Source of the DNA: Thermoplasmata archaeon
GTDB taxonomy: Archaea > Thermoplasmatota > Thermoplasmata > Methanomassiliicoccales > Methanomethylophilaceae
Assembly (NCBI GenBank): GCA_015063245.1
Contig: SUSV01000003.1
Location: forward strand, 34,751-98,750
Reading direction: 5' to 3'
Length of the DNA stretch: 64,000 bases
Part shown: piece by piece, positions 45,106-53,843 of the stretch
Position numbering within the stretch: position 1 is the stretch's first letter
How the letters are laid out: every line of letters begins with the position of its first letter
Position numbers and translations under genes: made by a program
The notes under the pieces: model-generated
Databases searched by the model: none
What the model saw: only the letters and a program-made list of their open reading frames with translations
Told to the model about the DNA's origin: nothing

Positions 45106-45528
45106 ATGGTCGCCATCCTCACAGCATCCATGGAGCCCGAGCTCACAGAGTTCGTGCTGATGAGATATCTGGGCCAGGATTACTCCAAGGAGATCCTATC
45201 AAAGTACACCGATCCGCGCAACGTGTGTGTCATAGCGGTCGAGGACGGCGTCGCGGTGGGCCTCGCAGGATGCAGGTCCGGCGCGGATAACGGCTTCCTG
45301 GTGGATATGGCGTTCACTCTGGATGAGGCGCCGGAAGGGACCTTCGAGATGATCATGAGGTCAGTGCTGTCGATAGCCCAGAACAGCGGTCTGGAGTCCG
45401 TCGATGTCCATGCTCCGGACCCTGACGGGCGCAACGCCGGCCTGTGCTACAGGATGGGGTTCGAGGACAGCGGGCCTTGCACCTGCTGTCAGCGTACCGA
45501 TCTGATCCACATGGCGTTCAGGTTCTGA
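45106..45528 (+). CDS. GNAT-family N-acetyltransferase
   Basis: A 140-residue protein with a GNAT-like pattern: the central beta strands VCVIAVEDGVAVGLAGCRSG, the acetyl-CoA helix region and the C-terminal LCYRMGFEDSGPCTCC, where the GF motif before the last strands is typical. Two CxCC cysteines near the end are unusual. I choose the ATG at 45106 because the TATA-like GATATATC (45075-45082) places the transcription start near 45103; the earlier ATG at 45088 would precede it. Substrate unknown. Confidence 0.68.
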   Translation: MVAILTASMEPELTEFVLMRYLGQDYSKEILSKYTDPRNVCVIAVEDGVAVGLAGCRSGADNGFLVDMAFTLDEAPEGTFEMIMRSVLSIAQNSGLESVDVHAPDPDGRNAGLCYRMGFEDSGPCTCCQRTDLIHMAFRF

Positions 45529-46101
45529 GATCATTTTCGAGAAGATCATCAGCTGTGATTTCGAACATCAATCTGATGATGGCTACCGGTCTGTGGAGCA
45601 GATGAACCCACGGTGCGGGGCTCGTTAATTGTGTCTACGCAATTATCGTTTTCATTAATTGCGGAAAACGGATTTTTCGCAATTAACGGTTTCATACCGG
45701 GGAAAAAATGTATGATTTTGTTCACTGAATAATAAAAATCGGTGTCTGAAGGGGTCGCATGGTCGATTACAAGTTTTCGAGGTCGATTTGGTTTTGGATT
45801 TTGTTAGATATCTAACCATTCCACTGCTGGCAGTCTGTTAGAAACAGTCGATCCATTGCAGCCATTGATACGCGGTACAGGCTTGTCCACGTCTTAGACA
45901 TGCTGTGAGCGAACATTGCCTCAGATCTCTCTGTCAAAACACATCAAATTTGCGTGACTGATGATGGAAAAGACTTGGTGACAACCATCGCGAAGTTTCG
46001 GACGGGTTCTTTACATGCCCAACAATAAACTATTTTTCAAAATACTATTTTCAAAATTAGTAAATTGCAAATTATATATACGCCAGGTTCCATGCATTAC
46101 T
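45529..46101. other. 573-base region without a recognisable gene
   Basis: No convincing reading frame over about 20 codons. It holds tandem dyads at 45623-45686, a perfect 14-base palindrome GTTAGATATCTAAC (45803-45816), and a 15-base direct repeat ACTATTTT(T)CAAAAT (46029 and 46044) just before the TATA box AATTATATATA (about 46070) of the DUF234 gene. It could hold decayed coding sequence or an unrecognised RNA. Confidence 0.5.
45623..45686. repeat. Two tandem AATTGC dyads
   Basis: Dyad one: TAATTG (45626-45631) with CAATTA (45640-45645). Dyad two: TTAATTGCG (45655-45663) with CGCAATTAA (45678-45686). The right arms CGCAATTA are 40 bases apart. No gene starts close by. Confidence 0.5.
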
Positions 46102-47442
46102 ATGTTCTACGGGCGCGATGATGAATTGGGGGAACTCAACAGAAGATACTATTCCAGAGGATTCCAGTTCATTCCCATCTACGGGCGTCGCAGAGTGGGC
46201 AAGACCGCATTGATCGACGAGTTCATCAAGGATAAGATAGCGATCAAGTTTACCGCAGTCAAAGGTTCCTACAGTACCAATATGCGTCTGCTGTCCTCGA
46301 TTGTATTGGGGGTGAAGAATGCACCCGCTATGAATTTCGAGGACATATTGGAAGTCATCCACGACAAGTACGGTATATCCAGATATGTGTTCGTAATTGA
46401 TGAATTTCCGTATCTGGTGAAAAGTGAGGAGTCTGTCACAGGCATTCTCAACAACTTCATCGAAAGCCATCAGGATTCGGATGCGTTCATAATCCTCTCG
46501 GGTTCGTCAATGAACATAATGAAGAATCAGATTCTTGGAAAGCAGAGTCCGCTCTACGGAAGACGGACGGGTCAGATAAAACTCAGCCCGTTCCTCTTCG
46601 CTGATACAAAGCAGTTCCTCCCGGGATACTCCGATGAGGAGCGTATGATAGTTTACGGCCTGGTGGGGGGAATACCTTGGTACCTGAGTTTCTTCGACAG
46701 CGGGAAGAGTCTGAAGGAGAACATAATCGAGAATCTGATCAATCCTTACGCGGTGCTCAACAAGGAAGCCACGCTTCTATTCTCAGAGGAGTTCGAATCG
46801 CCGGTGGCCTATTACGACGTGATCTCCTCGATAGCCAAGGGGCACAACCGGGTCGGCGAGATAGCTTCCGATGCAGGTCTGGAGACCTCCCGCATATCGG
46901 TGCTTCTGAAAGAACTAATCATGTTGGAGATCATAGAAAAAAGAAGACCGATAGACGATCCCAAGTCCAAGCGCACGATCTACAGGATAAGGGACCAATA
47001 TCTCCGTGCCTATTTCAGTTTCATCTATCCGGATAAAGTCGAGGTAAGCAAGGCCCGTTCAGAGGAGGCCTATGCGGAGATGATGGGGGATATGGAAACA
47101 TACATGGGGCATGTGTTCGAGGAGGTCTGCTCCGAGTATGTGGGAAGGTTTTGCCGTGAGGTGGGGACATGGTGGGGCACCGACCCAGCCACACGTATGA
47201 AGGAGGAGATAGACATAGCGGCATTTGACAAGGGAGGGATGGTGCTGTGCGAATGCAAATACCGCTCGGAACCAACTGGGAAAGACGTTGTGGAGACTCT
47301 CTTAAGGCGTTCAGGTCTTGTGAAAAGCAGTCTTCCCAAGAGGCTCATGGTGTTCTCCAGGTCTGGATTTAGCGAAGAGGCCATCCGCTTGGCCGATTCG
47401 AGTGGAGTGGAGCTTTACACCTTTGAAGATATAACGCGGTAA
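46102..47442 (+). CDS. Archaeal ATPase with DUF234 nuclease-like domain
   Basis: A 446-residue member of the archaeal ATPase_2/DUF234 family. The N-terminal P-loop ATPase shows FYGRDDEL, Walker A YGRRRVGKTALI and Walker B VFVIDEFPYL, then the sensor ILSGSS. A winged helix (VGEIASDAGLETSRISVLLKEL) follows. The C-terminal domain has E-x-D ... E-C-K (MKEEIDIAAFDKGGMVLCECK), a PD-(D/E)xK nuclease-like core. Function is unknown in this abundant family; links to mobile elements or defence are often suggested. The start at 46102 follows a TATA (about 46070-46080) at leaderless spacing. It lies immediately before the integrated element. Confidence 0.88.
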   Translation: MFYGRDDELGELNRRYYSRGFQFIPIYGRRRVGKTALIDEFIKDKIAIKFTAVKGSYSTNMRLLSSIVLGVKNAPAMNFEDILEVIHDKYGISRYVFVIDEFPYLVKSEESVTGILNNFIESHQDSDAFIILSGSSMNIMKNQILGKQSPLYGRRTGQIKLSPFLFADTKQFLPGYSDEERMIVYGLVGGIPWYLSFFDSGKSLKENIIENLINPYAVLNKEATLLFSEEFESPVAYYDVISSIAKGHNRVGEIASDAGLETSRISVLLKELIMLEIIEKRRPIDDPKSKRTIYRIRDQYLRAYFSFIYPDKVEVSKARSEEAYAEMMGDMETYMGHVFEEVCSEYVGRFCREVGTWWGTDPATRMKEEIDIAAFDKGGMVLCECKYRSEPTGKDVVETLLRRSGLVKSSLPKRLMVFSRSGFSEEAIRLADSSGVELYTFEDITR

Positions 47443-47548
47443 GAACAATCTTAATACGGATCTCGGAACAAACATATGTTTATGACGTGTGTCTCAGTGA
47501 TATAGTGACCGTTGCGATAAATCAATCCGAATAAGCAATAAAAGTACA

Positions 47549-47569
47549 AAGTGGCGGGCCTGAAGGGAT
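47549..47569. repeat. attL: 3' tRNA-Lys fragment, left direct repeat
   Basis: A 21-base exact copy of 56950-56970, including GTGGCGGGCCTGAAGGGAT, which is the 3' acceptor/T-arm strand of tRNA-Lys (with CCA). No remaining tRNA follows it here, so this is the displaced end left by integration. Confidence 0.88.
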
Positions 47570-47665
47570 ACGCAACTTGCTACCCCGGTATTTAAACTCA
47601 AAATTCTATTGAAACCTTTTTGGGCTTGAATAGGAAGTTTCGAGTCCCTGGCGAAAAGTTATCTC

Positions 47666-48892
47666 ATGACGGTTCCAATTACGCCCGAAACAACAGTTTT
47701 GGGTATTTCTCAGGAAAAAGGGCATCGTAAGGTTTCTCTGTCGGATGTTCTTAGAAATATACCGGTTATCAAACGTCGTACTCAAGAGTCCGGATGTTGG
47801 CCTTTTGACCCTGATGAACTAATCAGGCAGCTTGTACGGGGAGAGAAATCCCTTGATGATTCCTTGCTTCAAGCGATACTTCTTGATTGGATTGAATCAG
47901 AGGACTACAATAAGTTCACTAATCTCGAAACTGGGGAGATCATCTACGCCCAATCTGCCAAGAGGGGCAATGTCGTGTATGCGACAAGGAAGACCAAGAA
48001 GAGGGATGCCCTCAAGAATGCCCTGGAGGGTAAGGTCTTCGATTACCCTGTTAAGGGATTCCGCAACAGGAGGATGACCAGACTTTTACTATGTACCGTC
48101 AATTTCGACAGATCCAAGTTTACTTGCGAGGAGGCCTGGGCTGCTCTGCGTTCCACCCCGATCGAAGGTCTCGACTATACCTACAACGTCATCAACAAAC
48201 TCAACGCGAACATTAGCAAGATCTTCGGCAAGCACGGAACGCTTACTTCCAAGGAAGCGCAGTCTTCCGGGTATCCTGCACCGCATCTCATCTTCATTCT
48301 TGACGAACCTGTGATGGTGCAGCGCCATGTGGGGAAAGACGGTCATGTTTCATGGAGGCTTTGCGACAGCAGGATTCTTGATAGGATAGGAAAAGGAATC
48401 AGTATGAGGAAGTTGTGCAGGAAGGATTATCGTTCTGTTATTGACAGGAATCCCATATGGAAGCACGGTTTCATCGATTTCGAGGGTATAGTCTCCGAAG
48501 AGGGATCTAGATCCGGCAGGGATGCCATCACCTACCCGTTCAAGTATCTGGTCAAGTGTCTCACCGAGGGCGGGAAGAATTCCATCAAGGATGTTCCTGA
48601 TATCAATTCAGTGAAGGACAAGGACAAGCGCACAATGCTGTTCACACATCTAGGTAACAAATGTTTCAGGACAAGGGATGTGTCTTTCGGCAAAGGTTTC
48701 AAGGACCGTGTCGGGATGCTGCCGGAAGCGAAGAATGAGGGGCCTTCTGAATGGAAGCGCATCAGGACCATGGCCGATTATGAGTACAATTTCATATCAG
48801 CCGTCAATGAGCAGAGGTCCATTCAGAGATTCAAGAACATCATGGCAGAACAGACTGCAGGAGGTCGACATGTCGCGTTATCCGTTCAATGA
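47666..48892 (+). CDS. Putative HUH-type replication (Rep-like) protein
   Basis: A 408-residue protein whose middle has the order of motifs found in rolling-circle Rep proteins. Motif 1-like RMTRLLLCTVNFD is at about residue 138. Then SGYPAPHLIFIL sits where the two-histidine HUH motif should be (about 205), but only one histidine is present. YPFKYLVKCL (about 292) resembles the tyrosine motif Y-x-x-K-Y-x-x-K. The missing histidine may mean divergence or loss of activity. It is the first gene inside attL and overlaps the next gene by 23 bases. A TATA-like TATTTAAA lies at about 47589. An unrelated DNA-binding protein remains possible. Confidence 0.5.
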   Translation: MTVPITPETTVLGISQEKGHRKVSLSDVLRNIPVIKRRTQESGCWPFDPDELIRQLVRGEKSLDDSLLQAILLDWIESEDYNKFTNLETGEIIYAQSAKRGNVVYATRKTKKRDALKNALEGKVFDYPVKGFRNRRMTRLLLCTVNFDRSKFTCEEAWAALRSTPIEGLDYTYNVINKLNANISKIFGKHGTLTSKEAQSSGYPAPHLIFILDEPVMVQRHVGKDGHVSWRLCDSRILDRIGKGISMRKLCRKDYRSVIDRNPIWKHGFIDFEGIVSEEGSRSGRDAITYPFKYLVKCLTEGGKNSIKDVPDINSVKDKDKRTMLFTHLGNKCFRTRDVSFGKGFKDRVGMLPEAKNEGPSEWKRIRTMADYEYNFISAVNEQRSIQRFKNIMAEQTAGGRHVALSVQ

Positions 48893-49757
48893 CGGGATCG
48901 AGGAATTTCTCTCGAGGAGCTTCAACGATTCCGATGAGCAATCGGTGGACAAGGGGAGGAATAGTCTCCAGAACATCGGGAGGATCTTGCATCTCTTGAA
49001 GGAGAAGGGTGTCATTCAATCTGATAATCCCGCACGTATGGTTCCGAATGACATCAGGTGTTTCGTGGAAGAACGCAGATCCGGAGATGTTTCGGAATCC
49101 ACCATTTCCAGGGACCTCTCGTATCTCGATGATTACCTGCAATTCCATGACAACAGTTCGGTGGAGGAATACCTGGAGGGCCTCAGGATCAGGAATCTGG
49201 AAGAGAGAAAGGAGAGTTCCAAGAAGGCCCTGAGGAAGATATTCCTGCACAATTCCAAGGACGTTAAAGGCAGCCATCTTGTGAAGGCATACGCATTCGT
49301 CATGCTGGCGATAGTTTTCAACATACATCCGGACATGCTCCGCAAGGCGATGCTGCGCAACGCATTCGAGAATGGATGTGTGAACAACTACCGCATCAGA
49401 TTCATCGACAGGAGCGGTATGGAAAAGGATGAGCTTCTAGACCTCAACAGACTTCCGGTGATCGGCAGATATATCGACCAGACTTATCTGCTCGGATTTG
49501 TCAATTCCACACCGAGACCATTATTCCCATCGTCCAATCCTCTCTTCGATTACATCAGTCCTGACGAATCCAGGGAGCTCAAGCATCAGGTAGAGGAGGA
49601 TATCGGCCTCAGTTTCGATTATGTCCAATGCACCGAGATCTATCTCGATATGCTGGAAGACGATTCTCCCGTTCAACGCAACAGACCTGCTCTAAAAGGA
49701 ATCTGGATGCCCCCTATCAGAAGAAGATCTCTTTTTGACCGTCTGCTCGGACGCTGA
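48870..49757 (+). CDS. Catalytically inactive tyrosine recombinase paralogue
   Basis: A 295-residue protein clearly related to the integrase at 55875: both start M-x-RYPF-x-(D/E)G and keep the same N-terminal arm-binding helices (IxxIxxxLKEKGVIQSDNP against IAKIMHQLKEEGKISSDNP). The catalytic half has lost every key residue: TGFRPKELR is FNIHPDMLR here, the K-x-x-R motif is VQCTEIY, and there is no GH or nucleophilic Tyr equivalent. The frame is otherwise open and intact, so it is not a simple pseudogene. GGAGGTC precedes the ATG; it overlaps the Rep-like gene. A regulator of integration or copy-control protein is possible. Confidence 0.72.
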   Translation: MSRYPFNDGIEEFLSRSFNDSDEQSVDKGRNSLQNIGRILHLLKEKGVIQSDNPARMVPNDIRCFVEERRSGDVSESTISRDLSYLDDYLQFHDNSSVEEYLEGLRIRNLEERKESSKKALRKIFLHNSKDVKGSHLVKAYAFVMLAIVFNIHPDMLRKAMLRNAFENGCVNNYRIRFIDRSGMEKDELLDLNRLPVIGRYIDQTYLLGFVNSTPRPLFPSSNPLFDYISPDESRELKHQVEEDIGLSFDYVQCTEIYLDMLEDDSPVQRNRPALKGIWMPPIRRRSLFDRLLGR

Positions 49758-50117
49758 GAGCACATCAACCTTGGGGTCATCCCTATCGACCGCCTGCCGG
49801 CGGTCCGTCGCCGCAGGGCCGCAGGCCCAGGCGCGGACCGCACGGGAGGCACCTTGTTTTTCTCTACGCACGATGACTGCAACGGTCGGGCGGCCGAGGC
49901 TCTGCCGAGGCCATAGCCCGACCGAGGACGAATCACGCGACGCGCAGCGGAGCGGGATTCGGACCGACTTGATAGAGATAACCTGAGTTAAAACTGAATT
50001 AAGATAGCGATAGCAAAATGATAAGTGAAGTGAGACGAAGGTTATCAAAATCGTAGATTTCGAATATGACCTTTCGACCTTAGTTAAAACTAAGTCTTAG
50101 TTTGATAATTATGATAT
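49758..50117. ncRNA. GC-rich multi-hairpin region (candidate structured RNA or origin)
   Basis: About 360 bases without a convincing gene. From 49788 to 49961 it is visibly GC-rich between AT-rich neighbours. Hairpin A: GACCGCC/GGCGGTC (49788-49805). Hairpin B: a 16-pair interrupted stem from 49801 to 49840 with a GGGCC-GCA-GGCCC tip. Hairpin C: CGGTCGGGC/GCCCGACCG (49883-49924) enclosing GGCC/GGCC, two adjacent G-A mismatches and GGC/GCC. A weaker CGAATC/GATTCG (49929-49961) follows. Further right are GATAACC/GGTTATC (49977, 50040) and CTTAG/CTAAG (50078 onward). A and B share bases and exclude each other. Confidence 0.5.
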
Positions 50118-50702
50118 ATGGGCATGCAGGAAGCTATTGATCTTCAGAAGGCTATCGATGAAGACGTTAGTCTATGTGATAAATTGATAAAAAATTCTGA
50201 TAGCCATAATCCGGAAGAGTATATTGATTGTATTATCAATTATCTTGGACGTTATGGTAGATTTGATAACGATCAGCAGTTTATTTTCAATTTGAATCAG
50301 AGGATTACTAGACAGCCTAAAGACTCAGCTTATTATGTAATCTATATCAAACAAATCAGGAGTAAAATTATTGGTTTAAAACCGATAGCCAGGGCATTGA
50401 CCAACTCTGATTCTAAAATATCTATCTCTAATAATAGTTCTTCTAACAGTAACATGTCAGTTCAATTACAAGTTGACATTACTGTAAATGATGTTGTGGA
50501 ATCTATTTCGGAATTACCTGGATTGTCTGATTCAGAGTTAGATAAAATCAAAGAAACAATAATCAAAGTTGATGATATCATTAATTCTGATTCGCAGAAA
50601 AGAGAAAAATGGTCTAAATTAAAGGAATACTTGCCAAGTATTCTTGATAATGGTCTAGAGGTTTCACGCATAGTTTTGGGATGGATCTTTAAAACAATTT
50701 AA
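50118..50702 (+). CDS. Hypothetical two-domain protein beside DUF262 nuclease
   Basis: A 194-residue AT-rich gene. The N-terminal 105 residues are helical with aromatic residues; a Ser/Asn linker (SISNNSSSNSN) leads to a C-terminal helical domain (SDSELDKIKETIIKVDDI ... WSKLKEYLPSILDNGLEVSR) ending in a hydrophobic helix. Similar linker-plus-helical-tail designs are frequent in proteins next to anti-phage effectors, but I cannot name a family. It lies 60 bases upstream of the GmrSD-like gene on the same strand, so a functional pair is plausible. Confidence 0.65.
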   Translation: MGMQEAIDLQKAIDEDVSLCDKLIKNSDSHNPEEYIDCIINYLGRYGRFDNDQQFIFNLNQRITRQPKDSAYYVIYIKQIRSKIIGLKPIARALTNSDSKISISNNSSSNSNMSVQLQVDITVNDVVESISELPGLSDSELDKIKETIIKVDDIINSDSQKREKWSKLKEYLPSILDNGLEVSRIVLGWIFKTI

Positions 50703-50761
50703 CGAACCTTTTCGATAGATCTATATGATCAGGTTTAGATCTATGTTTCGTGCCTAATGAT

Positions 50762-52720
50762 ATGTTTTCCATATCTTCTCCCACGTTGAGAAGTACAATC
50801 ACAGACTACCAAGTTGAGTTCCCCCGTTATCAACGTAACAAAGCTTGGAATGCGGAAGATAAATTCAAGCTCTTTATTAGCGTCTTCAAGTCCTATCCAA
50901 TAGGTTCTATAGTCGTGAAAGAGTTAATCGAAGGTGAGAAGTTATGGATTTTGGACGGAAGACAAAGGTATGAGGCTATCAGAGATATGCAAAACCCGGA
51001 AACAGTTTTTACCTGGGCCAGAACGTTCTGTGGTTTTTCAGAAGGCGACGATATTAAAAGTATTTTAAAAGAACAAATATCTCTGTATCTGGGCTATGAT
51101 ATTGATGAATCTACGGAATCATGGTTTACTGATTTATCCGAAGTCATTTGTACTGTTGGCCGCATAAAAAAGAAGAGAGGCATTTCTGCTAAAACATCAG
51201 GATTCAGGGATCCGTTCATTTACAAAAAGTATAGACCTAAGTACATAGTCAATCTGGGCGATTGTTATGATGTGGATCCAGACAAACTACTAGATTGGAT
51301 TTTAGGTTCAAGATTTATCAAGGCAACGGACATCGACAAACTAACTGCTGAGGAGATTATCAAAGAGTATGATGTTAACGAAAGTGAAAGAGAACAGGTT
51401 TTGGAAGAAATCAATCACAACCTTTACAGCATCAAGAAAGCTGTGAAGATTGTAAAGATTATTCAGACTGCAATGCAGAAAAATCAATTGTCTTTGATAA
51501 CGTTGGATAAAGCTTGTAAGTCTTCGGATGAAATGAAGATTTTTGAGATAGTAAATACTGGTGGAAAGAAGTTGAATAATGCCCAGATTAGATCTGCTAA
51601 GAAGCAATGGAATTATGAGGTTAAGGCTGAAGACATTGTTGACGGAGATCTTACTCAGGACTATAGGACAAAACTGTACAAGGCTCAGGAATTGACACTC
51701 AACCCTACATGTGTAAGTTGGGATTTTGCAGCTACATTTGTTGACAGGCTGAATGCCAATAGCGATATTCTTCTGTCGAGGAAATATCGCACGATGCAAT
51801 ATAATGAAGAGCAAAGTAAGGACAAGATGGAGTTTGGTTTCAAACTGTTAAGTGCGAGATTTAAGAAGAGTGTAACGAAAGAATCTATTGACGATCTTCC
51901 GGAGAATGGTTTTGCATGGTCTAAGAATTGCACATCGTTCGCTTTAGAGATTAACAATTTGTCTGATTTTTTGATTAAACACGATTCGATATTTGAGCAT
52001 TTCAATAATTATGGATTCAGTCTTTTTGACATAGGCCAGAACGTCGCAATTTGTTTCTTGATATTAGCAGTTGAGCGTTGGGATTTCTATGGAAAACCCA
52101 CTTCTGGTCAGAAATATCGCAGTTTCATCCAAGATGTTCGTTCCATGCTCGACTCCTTCATATTCGATTATGTCTCGGATAGATGGAAGGGATCTGGAGA
52201 TTCATTACTCAAAGCAAAACTCGAAGCTGGCTATCAGTCCAATGTCGTGAAGAAAGAGGATTGGGATTTACTGATCGATGAGTTGTATAAAGATAATGAG
52301 ATGCAGGCAGGAAAGTGGACTGAAACGAAATTGGTCATACTAACGTATTATTTCACTGCAGTGCGTAATCTGGAAATCCATGGAAATGGGGAAAAGGTAC
52401 ACATCGATCATATCATTCCGAAATCACAGTTTATGGAGAATACTCCTGCAGAGTTTAAGAAGTTCAGAGATTCTCTGGTCAATTATGCTCTTCTTCCTCC
52501 TAAGCTCAATAAAGAGAAGTCGGATTGGGCAATCCAGCTTTCTATGCCGGAAAAAGAGGCTATATGCAAATACGAGAGTTTGGATATCACTAAGCTCGAT
52601 GATATCAAGGCTGCCACAGGTATACCCGAATTGAAGAAGATGAGGGAAAGCATTCCCTCGGATATCAAGGAGAAACGTGACAGTTACGTTACGTGTAGCG
52701 GTTATTGGGTAGTTAACTGA
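50762..52720 (+). CDS. GmrSD-like DUF262/DUF1524 HNH protein
   Basis: A 652-residue protein with an N-terminal DUF262 (ParB/sulfiredoxin-like) domain, shown by FPRYQRNKAW and the nucleotide-binding ILDGRQRYEAI near residue 65. The C-terminus has a DUF1524-type HNH nuclease: VHIDHIIPKSQF near 545 with downstream NYALLPPKLNKEKSD. This is the fused GmrSD/SspE arrangement known from type IV restriction and phosphorothioate-linked defence, where NTP use drives cleavage of modified or unmodified invading DNA. I start at the ATG at 50762; a GTG at 50750 is possible. Low-GC codon use contrasts with the host. The HNH motif appears intact. Confidence 0.82.
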   Translation: MFSISSPTLRSTITDYQVEFPRYQRNKAWNAEDKFKLFISVFKSYPIGSIVVKELIEGEKLWILDGRQRYEAIRDMQNPETVFTWARTFCGFSEGDDIKSILKEQISLYLGYDIDESTESWFTDLSEVICTVGRIKKKRGISAKTSGFRDPFIYKKYRPKYIVNLGDCYDVDPDKLLDWILGSRFIKATDIDKLTAEEIIKEYDVNESEREQVLEEINHNLYSIKKAVKIVKIIQTAMQKNQLSLITLDKACKSSDEMKIFEIVNTGGKKLNNAQIRSAKKQWNYEVKAEDIVDGDLTQDYRTKLYKAQELTLNPTCVSWDFAATFVDRLNANSDILLSRKYRTMQYNEEQSKDKMEFGFKLLSARFKKSVTKESIDDLPENGFAWSKNCTSFALEINNLSDFLIKHDSIFEHFNNYGFSLFDIGQNVAICFLILAVERWDFYGKPTSGQKYRSFIQDVRSMLDSFIFDYVSDRWKGSGDSLLKAKLEAGYQSNVVKKEDWDLLIDELYKDNEMQAGKWTETKLVILTYYFTAVRNLEIHGNGEKVHIDHIIPKSQFMENTPAEFKKFRDSLVNYALLPPKLNKEKSDWAIQLSMPEKEAICKYESLDITKLDDIKAATGIPELKKMRESIPSDIKEKRDSYVTCSGYWVVN

Positions 52721-52733
52721 AATTACCCGATAA

Positions 52734-53843
52734 TCACTTTCCGCCTTTGATGCGATTGTGGTTCTTGCAGAGCATCTGGCAGTTTTCATCAATGGTTCTG
52801 CCACCCTCATGCCAGGGTTTGATGTGATCCGCCTCCATTTCATCAAGTTCGTAATGTATCTTCGGCATGTTTTCTCTAACACACATTGGGCATATACCTT
52901 CCTGTTTCTCATATGCTCTTCTCTTCTGGGTGTCGCTGAAAGCACGAAGGTTCAGACTCTTTTCTTTTCTGGTTAGTACATAATCATAGATTCCTTTGTG
53001 ACTTTGGACTTCATCGTTCTGTATGAGTGTCGATATCTCTTCTTCAAGAGCTGCAGGGTTCAGTTGTTTGTCTTTATATTCGTTGTAGTAAAGGCCCCAA
53101 TCTATTCCTTTCATCTCTTTCCTGTATTTGGGGAAAATAGTCTTTACCCAATTGATTACATTCTGGAAGTAAAGCCATAGATCCGTAGCATCGGAGCAGT
53201 GCTGATGTTCGGACATGTAATCTGGAATTGATTTGCCATCTCTTGATGATATCCATTTCAGAGCTGTTTCTAAATATGCTTGCCGGTTCGCCTCACCAGC
53301 CATATAGTCTCCAGCCATACCTTGTGCAGGTGATCTGTTTTTACTGAAATATCTCTTAGCGTCACTCAGCCATGGACCTGTATATATTGCATTGAGAAGT
53401 TCTTGATTTGTTAATTGTACACCAGCAATGTTGATGATTTTGAACCAATCAAGCTTCTCTTTATCGGTTCCTTTACAAACATAGATCATGAGTTTGTAAT
53501 CCAATATCTGATCCTGCTCTGTTTTGGTTAGGTTGTGAAATGCACGGCTGTTCAATGAGAAATCTCCGTTGACGTATTGGCAGATGCTCAATGTTCTCTG
53601 CTGGCCGTCCAATAATTCGAAGTTTCCATCTCCGCTATCCACCCAATACATTACATTTAGCGGGAATCCTTTAATCACAGTATCGATGACAGCATTGCGT
53701 TTGTCATCCTTGTAAATGAATTCTCTTTGGAATGCAGGGCGAATATTCAGTTTTCCACCGAAACCTACTACGCCCTCTTCAGCACTATCTTTGTAACCTT
53801 CTACTACTTCGCGGATAGTTCTTTCAATCAGCTTAATTTCCAT
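52734..53843 (-). CDS. DUF262 protein with C-terminal HNH nuclease
   Basis: A 369-residue protein. The DUF262 domain shows RPAFQREFIYKDDKR and the ELLDGQQRTLSI nucleotide loop (near residue 77), plus WFKIINIAGVQLTNQE, a conserved signature of this group. The last 60 residues form a classical zinc-bound HNH: CPMC, then MEADHIKPWHEGGRTIDEN and MLCKNHN, with both metal-site histidines and the asparagine. It is unlike the upstream GmrSD-like protein in length and in HNH type. It overlaps the methyltransferase gene by 16 bases, so the two are translationally coupled. It ends 13 bases from the converging GmrSD-like gene. A restriction endonuclease role is inferred. Confidence 0.85.
   Translation of the reverse strand: MEIKLIERTIREVVEGYKDSAEEGVVGFGGKLNIRPAFQREFIYKDDKRNAVIDTVIKGFPLNVMYWVDSGDGNFELLDGQQRTLSICQYVNGDFSLNSRAFHNLTKTEQDQILDYKLMIYVCKGTDKEKLDWFKIINIAGVQLTNQELLNAIYTGPWLSDAKRYFSKNRSPAQGMAGDYMAGEANRQAYLETALKWISSRDGKSIPDYMSEHQHCSDATDLWLYFQNVINWVKTIFPKYRKEMKGIDWGLYYNEYKDKQLNPAALEEEISTLIQNDEVQSHKGIYDYVLTRKEKSLNLRAFSDTQKRRAYEKQEGICPMCVRENMPKIHYELDEMEADHIKPWHEGGRTIDENCQMLCKNHNRIKGGK

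Noticed and set aside
47549..47640. A second tRNA-Lys gene at the left repeat
   Set aside because: Only the 21-base 3' portion matches; the rest of the cloverleaf is absent, so it is an att scar.
48678..48869. An earlier start for the dead integrase paralogue
   Set aside because: The upstream extension lies inside the Rep-like gene in another frame; the ATG at 48870 has a good ribosome-binding site and aligns with the active integrase start.
49883..49924. A kink-turn in hairpin C
   Set aside because: Tandem G-A pairs and a 3-base bulge are both present but four base pairs apart, not adjacent as a kink-turn needs.
49735..49986. An 83-codon reading frame over the GC-rich hairpins
   Set aside because: It starts inside the dead-integrase gene, has biased composition caused by the inverted repeats and no ribosome-binding site.
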